A stretch of DNA of 64,000 nucleotides from Mesorhizobium sp. (GTDB lineage: Bacteria > Pseudomonadota > Alphaproteobacteria > Rhizobiales > Rhizobiaceae), in assembly GCF_024710845.1 (NCBI RefSeq), contig NZ_JANJTZ010000053.1, forward strand, positions 62,001 to 126,000. The letters are read 5' to 3'. The notes below the pieces were generated by a model, which saw nothing but the letters and a program-made list of their open reading frames with translations, was not told the origin of the DNA and did not search any database. This document shows, in pieces, positions 16,511 to 27,578 of the stretch. The first letter of the stretch is position 1; each line of letters begins with the position of its first letter. The position numbers were made by a program, and so were the translations under genes.

Positions 16511-18313
16511 TCAGTGATTGTCGCGCGGAACGCCGCTCGTGTGCGCCACGTCGCGATATTTGACCGCCGGTTTCAGGACCATGCCTTCGGAAAGCTGGTC
16601 GACCATACCGCGCTGGATCTCCTGCCAGGGCGTCTGGTGCTTCGGATAACGATAGCCGCCATTGTTCTGCAGTTCGGCGCGCCGACGCGTGATCTCGTCG
16701 TCGGTGACGAGGATGTCGGCCGTGCCTTTCCTGAGATCGACGCGGACACGATCGCCCGAGCGCAACAACGCCAGCCCGCCGCCGACCGCCGCCTCCGGCG
16801 AGGCGTTGAGGATCGACGGACTGCCCGAGGTGCCGGATTGCCGTCCGTCGCCGATGCACGGCAGCGAGTGGATGCCTTGCCGGATGAGGTAGGCCGGGGG
16901 CTGCATATTCACCACCTCTGCCGCGCCCGGATAGCCGACCGGACCGGCGCCGCGCATGAACAGGATCGTGTTTTCGGTGAGGCCGAGAGCCGGGTCGTCG
17001 ATGCGCGCGTGGTATTCCTCGGGTCCGTCGAAAACCTGCGCCGTGCCTTCGAAGGCGTCCGGATCGCGTGGATTGGACAGGTAGCGCAGACGGAACTCTT
17101 CCGAGATCACGCTGGTCTTCATGATCGCGGAATCGAACAGGTTGCCCTTCAGGTTGATGAAGCCCGCGTCTTTCTTCAGAGGGGCCGAAACGGTCCGGAT
17201 CACCTTCTCGTCCATGTTTTCGACATTGGCGCAGTTCGCGCCCATCGTCTTGCCGTTGACCGTCATCGCATCCGGGTTCGGCAGCAGTCCGCCCTTCATC
17301 AGTTCCGCCACCACCGCCGGAACGCCGCCGGCATGATGATAGTCCTCGCCGAGATATTCGCCCGCCGGCTGCAGGTTGACCAGCAGCGGGATCTTGTGTC
17401 CGACCGCCTGCCAGTCGTCGTTGTCGAGCTTTACGCCGAGATGGCGCGCGATCGCGTTCAGATGGATCGGAGCGTTGGTGGAGCCGCCGATCGCGGAATT
17501 GACGACGATCGCGTTCTCGAAGGCTTGGCGGGTCATGATGTCCGAGGGCTTCAGGTCCTCATGCACCATCGCGACGATGCGCTTGCCGGTTTCGTAGGAG
17601 ATCTGTCCACGCTCGCGATAGGGAGCGGGAATGGCCGCGGCGCCGGGCAGCTGCATGCCGAGGGCCTCGGCAAGGCTGTTCATCGTCGTCGCGGTGCCCA
17701 TCGTGTTGCAGTAGCCAACCGATGGCGCCGACGACGCGACGATGTCCATGAACTGGTCGTAGTCGATTTCGCCGGCAGCGAGCTTCTCGCGCGATTTCCA
17801 GACGATCGTGCCCGAGCCGGTGCGTTCGCCGCGATGCCAGCCGTTGAGCATCGGGCCGACCGAAAGCGCGATCGCCGGGATGTTCACCGTCGCGGCCGCC
17901 ATCAAGAGCGCCGGCGTGGTCTTGTCGCAGCCGATGGTCAGCACGACGCCGTCCAGCGGATAGCCGTACAGAACCTCGACGAGGCTGAGATAGGCCAGAT
18001 TGCGGTCGAGCGAGGCCGTCGGACGCTTGCCGGTCTCCTGGATCGGGTGGCAGGGGAACTCGAACGGCACGCCGCCGGCGGCCTCGATGCCGGCGCGCAC
18101 CCGCTTGGCGAGCTCGATATGGTGCCGGTTGCAGGGCGAAAGGTCGGATCCGGTCTGCGCAATGCCGATCAACGGCTTGCCGGACTGCAGTTCCTCGCGG
18201 GTCAGGCCGAAGTTCAGGTAGCGTTCGAGGTAGAGCGCCGTCATGCCCGGATTGTCGGGATTGTCGAACCACTCACGCGAGCGCAAGCGCCTGGTTCCGT
18301 TTCCAACCGACAT
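16511..18313 (-). CDS. IlvD/Edd-family dehydratase, probable sugar-acid dehydratase
   Basis: The 600-residue enzyme carries the three cysteines expected to hold the iron-sulfur cluster: [17 protein letters not shown] and [19 protein letters not shown]. The overall form, with [26 protein letters not shown] near the C-terminus, is closer to arabinonate/xylonate dehydratases than to the branched-chain amino acid enzyme IlvD. That would make it a producer of 2-keto-3-deoxy sugar acids. The chosen ATG ([12 protein letters not shown]) has GGAGG just upstream. No sugar transporter or aldolase is adjacent, so the substrate is open. Confidence 0.85.
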   Translation of the reverse strand: MSVGNGTRRLRSREWFDNPDNPGMTALYLERYLNFGLTREELQSGKPLIGIAQTGSDLSPCNRHHIELAKRVRAGIEAAGGVPFEFPCHPIQETGKRPTASLDRNLAYLSLVEVLYGYPLDGVVLTIGCDKTTPALLMAAATVNIPAIALSVGPMLNGWHRGERTGSGTIVWKSREKLAAGEIDYDQFMDIVASSAPSVGYCNTMGTATTMNSLAEALGMQLPGAAAIPAPYRERGQISYETGKRIVAMVHEDLKPSDIMTRQAFENAIVVNSAIGGSTNAPIHLNAIARHLGVKLDNDDWQAVGHKIPLLVNLQPAGEYLGEDYHHAGGVPAVVAELMKGGLLPNPDAMTVNGKTMGANCANVENMDEKVIRTVSAPLKKDAGFINLKGNLFDSAIMKTSVISEEFRLRYLSNPRDPDAFEGTAQVFDGPEEYHARIDDPALGLTENTILFMRGAGPVGYPGAAEVVNMQPPAYLIRQGIHSLPCIGDGRQSGTSGSPSILNASPEAAVGGGLALLRSGDRVRVDLRKGTADILVTDDEITRRRAELQNNGGYRYPKHQTPWQEIQRGMVDQLSEGMVLKPAVKYRDVAHTSGVPRDNH

Positions 18314-18480
18314 GTCATCCTCCGCAATCTGCCATACTAGTGAAATGGCGCCATAGGGATATGGCATCGCATTTGCGCCCGCAAGCGTGTCCGCCGACCC
18401 GAGAGGGGCGGACTTTGGTGCGATAGACAAGGAGGACCCCCTCCGCTACTCCCACTCAAGATAGAAATCGGGAGGAAGCC

Positions 18481-18933
18481 ATGGCAGTCGACATGCAGGG
18501 TGAAGAGCGAATCGAAGCTCCCATCGCCAAGGTATGGGCAGCACTGAACGATCCGGACGTATTGAAAGCCTGCATTCCGGGCTGCGAAACGCTGGAGAAG
18601 AAGTCGGACACCCAGCTCGCTGCGACCGTAGCGCTCAAGATCGGCCCGATCAAGGCGCGGTTTGCGGGCGAAGTGGAACTGCAGAACCTGAAGCCGCCGC
18701 ATTCCTACACGATCGCGGGCGAAGGCAAGGGCGGAATCGCGGGCTTTGCCAAGGGCGGCGCGGACGTGGTGCTGAAGGAGGACGGCGAGAACGCGACGCT
18801 GCTCACCTACACCGCCAAGGCGGATGTTGGCGGCAAGATCGCGCAGCTCGGCAGCCGGCTGATCCAGTCGACGTCGAAGAAGCTCGCGGGGCAGTTCTTC
18901 TCGGAGTTCAACAAAAAGGTGAGCGCGGGCTGA
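18481..18933 (+). CDS. CoxG-family SRPBCC protein (carbon monoxide dehydrogenase subunit G-like)
   Basis: A 150-residue single-domain protein. MQGEERIEAPIAKVWAALNDPDVLKACIPGCETLEK is the N-terminal signature of the CoxG family of helix-grip (SRPBCC) proteins. DVGGKIAQLGSRLIQSTSKKLAGQFF forms the C-terminal helix. In carboxydotrophs CoxG helps anchor CO dehydrogenase to the membrane. Here no coxLMS genes are present, so it is probably a free-standing relative serving another enzyme or lipid. A strong GGGAGGA ribosome site precedes the ATG. It is divergent from the dehydratase gene. Confidence 0.87.
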   Translation: MAVDMQGEERIEAPIAKVWAALNDPDVLKACIPGCETLEKKSDTQLAATVALKIGPIKARFAGEVELQNLKPPHSYTIAGEGKGGIAGFAKGGADVVLKEDGENATLLTYTAKADVGGKIAQLGSRLIQSTSKKLAGQFFSEFNKKVSAG

Positions 18934-18963
18934 TAACAGTCCGCGCCAACGCCCGAATCCCGG

Positions 18964-20701
<1,738 letters not shown>

Positions 20702-20726
20702 CACTTATCGCAGGAATTGCAAGGAG

Positions 20727-21596
20727 TTAGAGGACGACGACGTTCGCGCCCATGCGCACGCGATTGTAGAGGTCCATGACGTGCTCATTGACCATCCGGA
20801 AGCAGCCGTTCGAAGAATCGGTGCCGATCGTCCAGGGCTGGTTGGTGCCGTGGATGCGGATGTGGGTGTCCTTCTTGCCCTGGTAGAGATACATCGCCCG
20901 CGCCCCGAGCGGGTTTTCCGGACCACCGGGCATCCCATCCTTGTATTTCCCGTATTTCGCAGGATCGCGTTCCTGCATTTCCTTGGTCGGAATCCAGCGC
21001 GGCCATTCCTGCTTGTCCTGGATCTTGCCCGTGCCCTTGAACTTCAGGCCATCCTTGCCGACGGCGATCGCGTAGCGACGCGCCTTGCCGGAGGACTCGA
21101 CCAAGTAAAGATACTTTTCGGACGTGTTCACAACGATGGTGCCGCGCGAATACGAGCTGCTGTAGTCGACCACCTGCGGCTGGAAATCGGCCTTTACCTT
21201 GAATTTCTTGCCTTTTTTCAGCTCACGCTCGCGCAGTTCCTGGTCGCGCCTCTGTGTCTCCGGCAGCATCTGAGGCGCACCGCCAAAGAGCGCGCTGAAC
21301 AGGCCCCGCTCCTGGGTGTCGCTGCGCAATTCGGTCGGCGCGGTGACGACTGCCACTTCGACCGTCTTTTCCTTCTTGCTGGAGGCCGCGCCATTCTTCT
21401 CGGCCTTGGCTACTTTCTGTACCGACTTGCCAGGCTTCTGCTCAGCCTTCTTGTCCACCTTCTTTTCAGGTTGTGTCGCAGATGCCGTGCTCTTGACCGT
21501 CATCGTGAACGCGGAACCGCCCGACTCCGCGAAAGCCGGCGTGCCGAGGCAGAAGGACGAAACCATCCCCGCCACAACGATAGTCCTGATTCTCAT
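20727..21596 (-). CDS. Secreted L,D-transpeptidase (YkuD domain)
   Basis: The 289-residue protein has a signal peptide (cut near TPAFA-ES), then a Lys/Glu-rich linker to about residue 85. A YkuD catalytic domain occupies the C-terminal half (GTIVVNTSEKYLYLVESSG, GMPGGPENPLGARAMYLY). The active-site region is IRIHGTNQPWTIGTDSSNGCFRM, with catalytic Cys; the usual His before Gly-Cys is Asn. Such enzymes make 3-3 crosslinks in peptidoglycan or attach proteins to it, which matters in polar-growing Rhizobiales. It has its own promoter-like element and terminator. Confidence 0.9.
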   Translation of the reverse strand: MRIRTIVVAGMVSSFCLGTPAFAESGGSAFTMTVKSTASATQPEKKVDKKAEQKPGKSVQKVAKAEKNGAASSKKEKTVEVAVVTAPTELRSDTQERGLFSALFGGAPQMLPETQRRDQELRERELKKGKKFKVKADFQPQVVDYSSSYSRGTIVVNTSEKYLYLVESSGKARRYAIAVGKDGLKFKGTGKIQDKQEWPRWIPTKEMQERDPAKYGKYKDGMPGGPENPLGARAMYLYQGKKDTHIRIHGTNQPWTIGTDSSNGCFRMVNEHVMDLYNRVRMGANVVVL

Positions 21597-21685
21597 TTCA
21601 ACAACCCCACTCCAATGGTCTCTGGCCGCCCAACAGCCCTGGTAGCAGACCTCGCGCTCGCGACGTCGTGCAAACCTATGGGGTC

Positions 21686-21715
21686 CTTATAGTTGCGAAT
21701 CGGTCAAGCTCTCAA
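21686..21715 (-). promoter_or_regulatory. Putative sigma70-type promoter for the first L,D-transpeptidase
   Basis: On the minus strand TTGAGA (21710-21715) and TATAAG (21686-21691) are separated by 18 bases, about 90 bases upstream of the ATG. The rest of the 248-base gap to secG shows no gene. Confidence 0.45.
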
Positions 21716-21844
21716 GCGGTTGCGAAGGTCGCCATCCTTCACATTGGCGTCAGATCGAAAGTAAATTGCTAAAAGGTCACAGTTTGTGGCGCGGCCGCAA
21801 CAGTACATGCGTCCGCGAGACGATGCGCGTTTCGGATCGGCCGT

Positions 21845-22303
21845 TTACTGTCCGCTCGGGACGGCAGGCGTCGCCGGCACAATCGGCGCCAGGGGAGCGA
21901 TAGGAACCGCGCCCTGCCCTTCCGCCGGGGCGGTCGTGGATGGCGCAGGCGCCTGCTGCTCCCCGGCCGGCGCGGTCGAGGGCGCACCCTGGCCGCCCAA
22001 CTGGTCCAGAACGCCGTTGCCCGAAGGGGCCTGCTGCTGACCGGTCGTCGAAGGCACCCGGTCGAGGATGTCGATCGGCCGCTCACCGTAGCGGGCCATG
22101 ATCGACAGGATCAGGGAGGTCGCAAAGAAGGCCGCCGCGAGGATTGCCGTCGCGCGCGTGAGCGCATTGGCTGCGCCCCGCGCCGTCATGAAGCCCGAAC
22201 CACCGCCGATGCCAAGTCCGCCGCCCTCCGAGCGCTGGAGCAGCACGACGCCGACCAGCGCGAGCACGACCATGAGGTGAATGACGATGACGACGGTTTC
22301 CAT
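21845..22303 (-). CDS. secG: Preprotein translocase subunit SecG with long C-terminal tail
   Basis: SecG is the small third subunit of the SecYEG channel. The first 75 residues hold the two membrane helices (METVVIVIHLMVVLALVGVVLLQ and ATAILAAAFFATSLILSIM) and the conserved LLQRSEGGGLGIGGGSGFMTARGAANALTRATAILA loop. Residues about 80-152 are an Ala/Pro/Gln-rich tail (APAPSTTAPAEGQG), roughly doubling the E. coli length. Such tails are known in alphaproteobacterial SecG but their role is unclear. It lies 155 bases downstream of tpiA on the same strand. Confidence 0.95.
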   Translation of the reverse strand: METVVIVIHLMVVLALVGVVLLQRSEGGGLGIGGGSGFMTARGAANALTRATAILAAAFFATSLILSIMARYGERPIDILDRVPSTTGQQQAPSGNGVLDQLGGQGAPSTAPAGEQQAPAPSTTAPAEGQGAVPIAPLAPIVPATPAVPSGQ

Positions 22304-22458
22304 GCGGGTATCCGGGCAATCTTGGCTGGGTCTACGCGCAGACCGGCGCGTGGCCGCGGGTCAATACACGGCTTTGCCCGCAAATCCAACCCCCGCGGCG
22401 ATCTGAGTGCCGGATATGGGAACTTCCCGGGCCGTTGCAATGGCCCTGATCGCAAACC

Positions 22459-23226
22459 TCAACGGATCGAGACGTAGGCCTCGGCAATCGCAAGGAAGTC
22501 GACCGCCTTCAGGCTAGCTCCGCCAACCAGCGCGCCGTTGACATTGTCGATGGCGAGCAGTTCGCGCGCGTTCGACGGCTTGACCGACCCGCCGTAGAGT
22601 ATCCGCATGCCGGACGCCCGTTCGCCGATCAGTTTCGACAACTCGGCCCGGATATGTGCGTGCGCCTCGGCGACGTCCTGCAGCGTAGGCGTCAGGCCCG
22701 TGCCGATCGCCCAGACCGGTTCATAGGCAATGACGGTGTTCTTCGGGGTCGCGGTCGCGGGAACGGACCCGGCAATCTGGCGCGAGAGCACGGAAAGAGT
22801 CTTGCCGGCTTCGCGCTCGGCCTTGGTCTCGCCGATGCAGATGATGGCCGTAAGCCCGGCGCGCCACGCGGCGTCGGCCTTGGCGTGGACGATCGCATCC
22901 GTCTCCGCATGATCGGTGCGGCGCTCGGAGTGCCCGACGATGACATAGCTTGCCCCGGCGTCCTTCAGCATCGGCGCGGAGATATCGCCCGTATGGGCGC
23001 CGCTGTCGTTCACATGGCAATCCTGGCCCCCGACCTTCACCGGCGATGACTCGAGCACATCGGCAGCCCGGGCGAGCAGCGTGGCCGGAACGCAGATGAG
23101 CGCCTCGGCTTCCGCGTCGAGCCCTTGCATGAATCCGTTGGCGATCGCATGAAGTTCGGGCATGGAAGCCGACGTCCCGTGCATCTTCCAGTTGCCTGCG
23201 ACGAGGGGACGGATCGTGCGCGTCAT
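22459..23226 (-). CDS. tpiA: Triosephosphate isomerase
   Basis: TpiA interconverts dihydroxyacetone phosphate and glyceraldehyde 3-phosphate. From [17 protein letters not shown] it has 255 residues, the normal size. Catalytic residues are visible: the lysine in NWKMHG, the histidine in VIVGHSERR and the glutamate in [11 protein letters not shown]. The phosphate loop is [11 protein letters not shown]. The ORF track start 19 codons upstream would add a non-conserved leader. tpiA is divergent from the PpiD-like gene and upstream of secG, an arrangement I recall as common in Rhizobiales. Confidence 0.98.
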   Translation of the reverse strand: MTRTIRPLVAGNWKMHGTSASMPELHAIANGFMQGLDAEAEALICVPATLLARAADVLESSPVKVGGQDCHVNDSGAHTGDISAPMLKDAGASYVIVGHSERRTDHAETDAIVHAKADAAWRAGLTAIICIGETKAEREAGKTLSVLSRQIAGSVPATATPKNTVIAYEPVWAIGTGLTPTLQDVAEAHAHIRAELSKLIGERASGMRILYGGSVKPSNARELLAIDNVNGALVGGASLKAVDFLAIAEAYVSIR

Positions 23227-23364
23227 ATGCTGCCTCCTGGCGTTCTTCGCCGCGGTGACTACCAAAATGCCGCCATAAAGCAATCGACAGTCGCCCGGAA
23301 GGGCGCTATTGCCGGACCGGCAACGCAGAATGTGCCGTTCGTGGCGGAAATTCCGGGAGTTTTG

Positions 23365-25254
23365 ATGCTCGACTCATTGAGAAATGCCGCTGGCACCTGG
23401 GTCGCCAAGCTCCTCCTGCTGCTGCTCGTGATGAGCTTCGCCGTGTGGGGAATATCCGGCCAGTTGATGACGGGGGGCGGCGGCAACGCCGTGATTACCG
23501 CCGGCGACACCGAGGTCTCAGTCGCCGACTACCGGCTCGCCTATGATCGCCAGGTACAGGTTATGTCGCAGCAGCTCGGCCAGCGGATCACCCGCGAACA
23601 GGCGACGATGTTCGGCATCGACCAGCAGGTGCTCGCGCAGCTGACCGCCGGCGCGGTGCTCGACGAACAGGCCCGGCGGATCGGCCTGGGCGTTTCGCGC
23701 GACAAGATCGCCGAACTGACCGCCGAGGATCCGGCCTTCCGCGGATCGAGCGGCCAGTTCGACCGCCAGCAGTTCGAATATGTCCTGCGCCAGGTTGGCA
23801 TGCGGCCGGAGGATTATTTCCGCAACCGCGAGCAGGTGGCGGTGCGCCAGCAGATCGTCGAAGCCGTTTCGGACGGCATGAAGGCGCCGGACACGTTCCT
23901 CCGTGCGGTTTCCCTCTATCAGGGCGAGAACCGTACCATCGAGTACGTCACACTGCAGAAGTCGATCGTAGGCACGGTGGCCGCGCCGGCCGACGATGTG
24001 CTGGCAAAGTGGTTCGAGGCCAACAAAGCGAAATACGCCGCGCCCGAATACCGCAAGATCGCTTATGTAAAGCTCGAGCCGGAGGATATCGCCGACCCTT
24101 CGGCGATCACCGACGAGGATGTAGCCAAGGACTACGAGGCGAGAAAGAAGCGCTTCACCACGCCCGAAACGCGCACGATCGAACAACTGGTGTTCACCGA
24201 CAAGGCCGCGGCGGACGCCGCCGTCGAGAGCATCCGCGGCGGCTCGACCTTCGATTCCCTCGTCACTGCCCAGGGCAAGACGATGGCCGACGTTCAGCTC
24301 GGCACGTTCGAGAAGGACAAGGTCGCGGATCCGGCCGTCGCCGAGGCTGCCTTCAAGCTGTCGCTCAACGAGGTGAGCCCGGTTGTCGACGGTGCATTCG
24401 GGCCAGTGCTCCTGCGCGTCACTGACATCAAGCCCGAAATCGTCAAGCCGCTTGCGGAAGTTGCCCCTCAGATCCGCCAGGACCTGGCGCTGGTGGAGGC
24501 GAATACGCAGTTGCTCGACGTCCACGACCGCTACGAGGATGCCCGCGCGGCCGGTCAGACGATTGAGGAAGCCGCAGCCGCCACCAAGCTCAAACTCGTC
24601 ACGATCGAAGCAGTCGACCGCAATGCGCAGGATCCGAGCGGCGCCGTGATCCCGACCATCCCCGCCTCCCGCGAACTGCTTCAGGGCGCCTTCGAGACAC
24701 AGCCGAACGTTGAAAACCCTCCGCTTGCGCTCGGATCGAACGGTTTCGTCTTCTACGAGGTCAAGGGAGTCACGCCGGCTCGCGACCGGACGCTGGACGA
24801 GGTCAAGGACAAGGCGGTTGCGGACTGGATCACCGAGGAAACCGATCGCCTGTTCTCCACCAAGGCCGCAGAACTCGAGAAGCGAGTCAGGGACAGCAAC
24901 TCGCTCGATCAGGTTGCGAGCGAACTTGGCCTGGAAAAGCAGGTCAAGCGGGGCTTGAAGCGCGGGGCGGAGGACGTCGATCTCGGTCCGGACGGCGCAG
25001 CCGCCGTGTTTGCCGTGACGCAGGGCGGCGCCGGCGTCATGGCCCCCGCCGATGGCAACACGAAGCTCCTCTTCCGCGTGACGGAAGTGTTCGAGCCGGC
25101 GGGCGCGGGTGCCGATGCCGTATCGGCCGAGAACCAGCAGGCCTATGCTTCCGGCATGGCCGACGACCTCCTGGACCAGCTCGTCTCGCGTCTCCAGGGC
25201 GAAATCGGCGTCACCAACAACCCCGCCGCAATCCAGCAGGCGCTGAGCTTCTGA
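23365..25254 (+). CDS. PpiD-like membrane-anchored periplasmic foldase
   Basis: From the ATG at 23365 the protein has 629 residues. One N-terminal membrane anchor ([16 protein letters not shown]) is followed by a SurA-type N-terminal chaperone region (about 35-200; [21 protein letters not shown]). A parvulin-like PPIase segment is near the middle ([18 protein letters not shown]) and a long helical tail follows. PpiD-type proteins sit at the Sec channel exit and help outer-membrane and secreted proteins fold. The longer ORF upstream runs antisense into tpiA and is not used. trpD starts 10 bases downstream. Confidence 0.87.
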   Translation: MLDSLRNAAGTWVAKLLLLLLVMSFAVWGISGQLMTGGGGNAVITAGDTEVSVADYRLAYDRQVQVMSQQLGQRITREQATMFGIDQQVLAQLTAGAVLDEQARRIGLGVSRDKIAELTAEDPAFRGSSGQFDRQQFEYVLRQVGMRPEDYFRNREQVAVRQQIVEAVSDGMKAPDTFLRAVSLYQGENRTIEYVTLQKSIVGTVAAPADDVLAKWFEANKAKYAAPEYRKIAYVKLEPEDIADPSAITDEDVAKDYEARKKRFTTPETRTIEQLVFTDKAAADAAVESIRGGSTFDSLVTAQGKTMADVQLGTFEKDKVADPAVAEAAFKLSLNEVSPVVDGAFGPVLLRVTDIKPEIVKPLAEVAPQIRQDLALVEANTQLLDVHDRYEDARAAGQTIEEAAAATKLKLVTIEAVDRNAQDPSGAVIPTIPASRELLQGAFETQPNVENPPLALGSNGFVFYEVKGVTPARDRTLDEVKDKAVADWITEETDRLFSTKAAELEKRVRDSNSLDQVASELGLEKQVKRGLKRGAEDVDLGPDGAAAVFAVTQGGAGVMAPADGNTKLLFRVTEVFEPAGAGADAVSAENQQAYASGMADDLLDQLVSRLQGEIGVTNNPAAIQQALSF

Positions 25255-25264
25255 CGGGATCGCC

Positions 25265-26275
25265 ATGGCCGACTTCAAATCCTTCATCGCCAAGGTCGCC
25301 GCCGGCAAGGCGCTGACCTTCGAGGAGGCACGCGAAGCCTTCGATATCGTGATGTCCGGCGAAGCGACCCCCTCGCAGATCGGCGGCTTCCTGATGGCGC
25401 TGAGAGTGCGCGGCGAAACGGTGCCTGAAATCATGGGCGCGATCGCGACCATGCGCGACAAGATGCTGCGCGTCGAAGCGCCGGCCAACGCGATCGACAT
25501 TGTCGGCACTGGAGGCGACGGCCAGCACAGCCTCAACATCTCGACCGGCTCGGCCTTCGTCATCGCCGGCTACGGCGTGCCGGTGGCAAAGCATGGCAAC
25601 CGCAATCTCTCCTCGCAGTCGGGAGCCGCCGATGTGCTGATGGCGCTCGGCATCCGGATCGACCTGGCGCCCGATGCGATCTCCCGCTGCATTTCCGAGG
25701 CCGGCATCGGCTTCATGTTCGCGCCGGCGCATCATCCGGCGATGAAGTATGTCGGTCCTTCGCGCGTCGAACTCGGCACACGGACGATCTTCAACATCCT
25801 CGGGCCGCTCTCCAATCCCGGCGGCGTGACGCGCCAGCTGGTTGGCGTCTTTGCATCTGAATGGGTGAGGCCGATCGCCGACGCGTTGAAGGAACTCGGC
25901 GCTGAGAGCGTCTGGGTGGTCTACGGCGACGGCTATGACGAGATCACCACGACCGGCGAGACGCATGTGGCGGAGCTTGCGGACGGAACCATCCGGGAAT
26001 TCACGATCACGCCGGCGCAGTATGGGCTCGGCTGGCACACGCAGGCGGAGCTCAAGGGCGGCGACAGCGCGTTCAACGCCAAGGCTCTCCGCGATATGCT
26101 GTCGGGTGTTCCCGGCGCCTATCGCGACACGGTGCTGATGAACGCCGGCGCTGGGCTCATCGTTGCCGGCATTGCAGCGGACCTGAAGGAAGGCATCGCG
26201 CTTGCCGCGCAATCGATCGACAGCGGCAAGGCTCTGGCGCGGCTGGAGAAACTGGTCCAGGTGTCGAACGCATGA
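25265..26275 (+). CDS. trpD: Anthranilate phosphoribosyltransferase
   Basis: TrpD attaches phosphoribose to anthranilate in tryptophan synthesis. The 336-residue protein shows [33 protein letters not shown], the PRPP and anthranilate-binding region. [25 protein letters not shown] follows, both hallmarks of the family. It starts 10 bases after the PpiD-like gene, and its TGA overlaps the trpC ATG in an ATGA junction. No glutamine amidotransferase TrpG is present in the run. Confidence 0.98.
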   Translation: MADFKSFIAKVAAGKALTFEEAREAFDIVMSGEATPSQIGGFLMALRVRGETVPEIMGAIATMRDKMLRVEAPANAIDIVGTGGDGQHSLNISTGSAFVIAGYGVPVAKHGNRNLSSQSGAADVLMALGIRIDLAPDAISRCISEAGIGFMFAPAHHPAMKYVGPSRVELGTRTIFNILGPLSNPGGVTRQLVGVFASEWVRPIADALKELGAESVWVVYGDGYDEITTTGETHVAELADGTIREFTITPAQYGLGWHTQAELKGGDSAFNAKALRDMLSGVPGAYRDTVLMNAGAGLIVAGIAADLKEGIALAAQSIDSGKALARLEKLVQVSNA

Positions 26276-27084
26276 CCGATATCCTGCGCAAGATAGAAGC
26301 GTATAAGCGCGAAGAAATCGCCGCAGCCAAGTCGCGTGTGCCGCTGGCTGATCTCAAGGCGCGCATTTCGGACGGCGACAAGCCGCGCGGCTTTCTCGAC
26401 GCCCTTCGCGCCAAACAAGCGGCGGGCCAGTTCGCGCTGATCGCCGAGATCAAGAAGGCGAGCCCGTCCAAGGGGTTGATCCGTCCGGACTTCGATCCGC
26501 CTTCGCTCGCCACCGCCTACGAGGCCGGCGGCGCGGCATGTCTGTCGGTTCTCACCGACACGCCGTCCTTCCAGGGCGCGCCGGAATTCCTGACGAATGC
26601 CCGCCACGCCTGCGCGCTGCCCGCCCTGCGCAAGGACTTCATGTTCGACACCTACCAGGTCTTCGAGGCGCGGGCCTGGGGTGCCGACGCCATCCTGCTG
26701 ATCATGGCCAGCCTGTCGGACGACGATGCGAGATTGCTCGAGGCCTGCGCTTTCGAGCTTGGAATGGATGTGCTCGTCGAAGTCCATGACGAGGCGGAGA
26801 TGGAGCGGGCGCTGCAGCTCGACTCGCCGATGATCGGCGTGAACAACCGCAATCTGCGCACGTTCGAGGTCTCGCTCGAAGTCTCCGAGCGTCTCGCCCG
26901 GATGGTTCCGCCGGACAGGCATCTCGTCGGTGAAAGCGGTATCTTCACGCATGACGACTGCCTCAGACTGGCGCGCCATGGCATCGGCACCTTCCTCGTC
27001 GGCGAAAGCCTGATGCGGCAGGCGGACGTCGCAGCCGCGACCCGCCTTCTCCTCAATGGCGCCGCAGCAGCGGCGGCGGAGTGA
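26272..27084 (+). CDS. trpC: Indole-3-glycerol phosphate synthase
   Basis: TrpC closes the indole ring from carboxyphenylaminodeoxyribulose phosphate. The 270-residue TIM barrel has [21 protein letters not shown] with the catalytic lysine, then [41 protein letters not shown] and [12 protein letters not shown] form the phosphate site. It is a monofunctional enzyme, not fused to TrpF. The start overlaps trpD by four bases and the stop lies next to moaC, so trpD-trpC-moaC-moeA reads as one operon. Confidence 0.98.
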   Translation: MTDILRKIEAYKREEIAAAKSRVPLADLKARISDGDKPRGFLDALRAKQAAGQFALIAEIKKASPSKGLIRPDFDPPSLATAYEAGGAACLSVLTDTPSFQGAPEFLTNARHACALPALRKDFMFDTYQVFEARAWGADAILLIMASLSDDDARLLEACAFELGMDVLVEVHDEAEMERALQLDSPMIGVNNRNLRTFEVSLEVSERLARMVPPDRHLVGESGIFTHDDCLRLARHGIGTFLVGESLMRQADVAAATRLLLNGAAAAAAE

Positions 27085-27086
27085 CC

Positions 27087-27575
27087 ATGGCCGCCCCTGC
27101 CCTGACCCATATCGGCGCCGACGGGCAGGCCGACATGGTCGACGTCGGGGCGAAGGCGGAGACTCAGCGGATCGCGGTTGCCGAGGGCGCGGTGATCATG
27201 AAACGCGAGACGCTGGACATGATCCTCGCCGGCAATGCAAAGAAGGGCGACGTGATCGGCGTCGCTCGGATCGCCGGCATCATGGCGGCCAAGCGCACCC
27301 ATGAACTCATCCCGCTGTGCCATCCGCTGCTTCTCGACAAGGTCGGCGTCGAGATCGAACCGGATCCTTCGCTTCCGGGCCTCAGGGTCACCGCCACCGC
27401 ACGCGTTACCGGGAAGACCGGCGTGGAGATGGAAGCGCTCACCGCTGCCTCCGTCGCCTGCCTGACGATCTACGACATGGCCAAAGCCGTCGACCGCGAG
27501 ATGGAACTCAGCGGCATACGGCTGGTCGAGAAGACCGGCGGCAAATCGGGCGACTATCGCCGCGCAGGGCGCTGA
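27087..27575 (+). CDS. moaC: Cyclic pyranopterin monophosphate synthase
   Basis: MoaC converts the MoaA product to cyclic pyranopterin monophosphate, the first stable molybdenum cofactor precursor. Visible motifs are [36 protein letters not shown] and [28 protein letters not shown] chose ATG 27087 (162 residues), with GGAG five bases upstream. A GTG at 27081, overlapping the trpC stop, would add two residues and is also possible. moeA starts 3 bases after the stop. The link to trp genes is positional, not functional. Confidence 0.97.
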   Translation: MAAPALTHIGADGQADMVDVGAKAETQRIAVAEGAVIMKRETLDMILAGNAKKGDVIGVARIAGIMAAKRTHELIPLCHPLLLDKVGVEIEPDPSLPGLRVTATARVTGKTGVEMEALTAASVACLTIYDMAKAVDREMELSGIRLVEKTGGKSGDYRRAGR

Positions 27576-27578
27576 CCC

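Noticed and set aside
16457-18340. A 627-residue plus-strand ORF opposite the IlvD/Edd dehydratase
   Set aside because: The dehydratase has all three cluster cysteines and a good ribosome site; the antisense frame is shadow.
23518-25563. A 681-residue minus-strand ORF opposite the PpiD-like gene
   Set aside because: The sense frame has a membrane anchor, chaperone region and operon spacing; the antisense frame has none of these.
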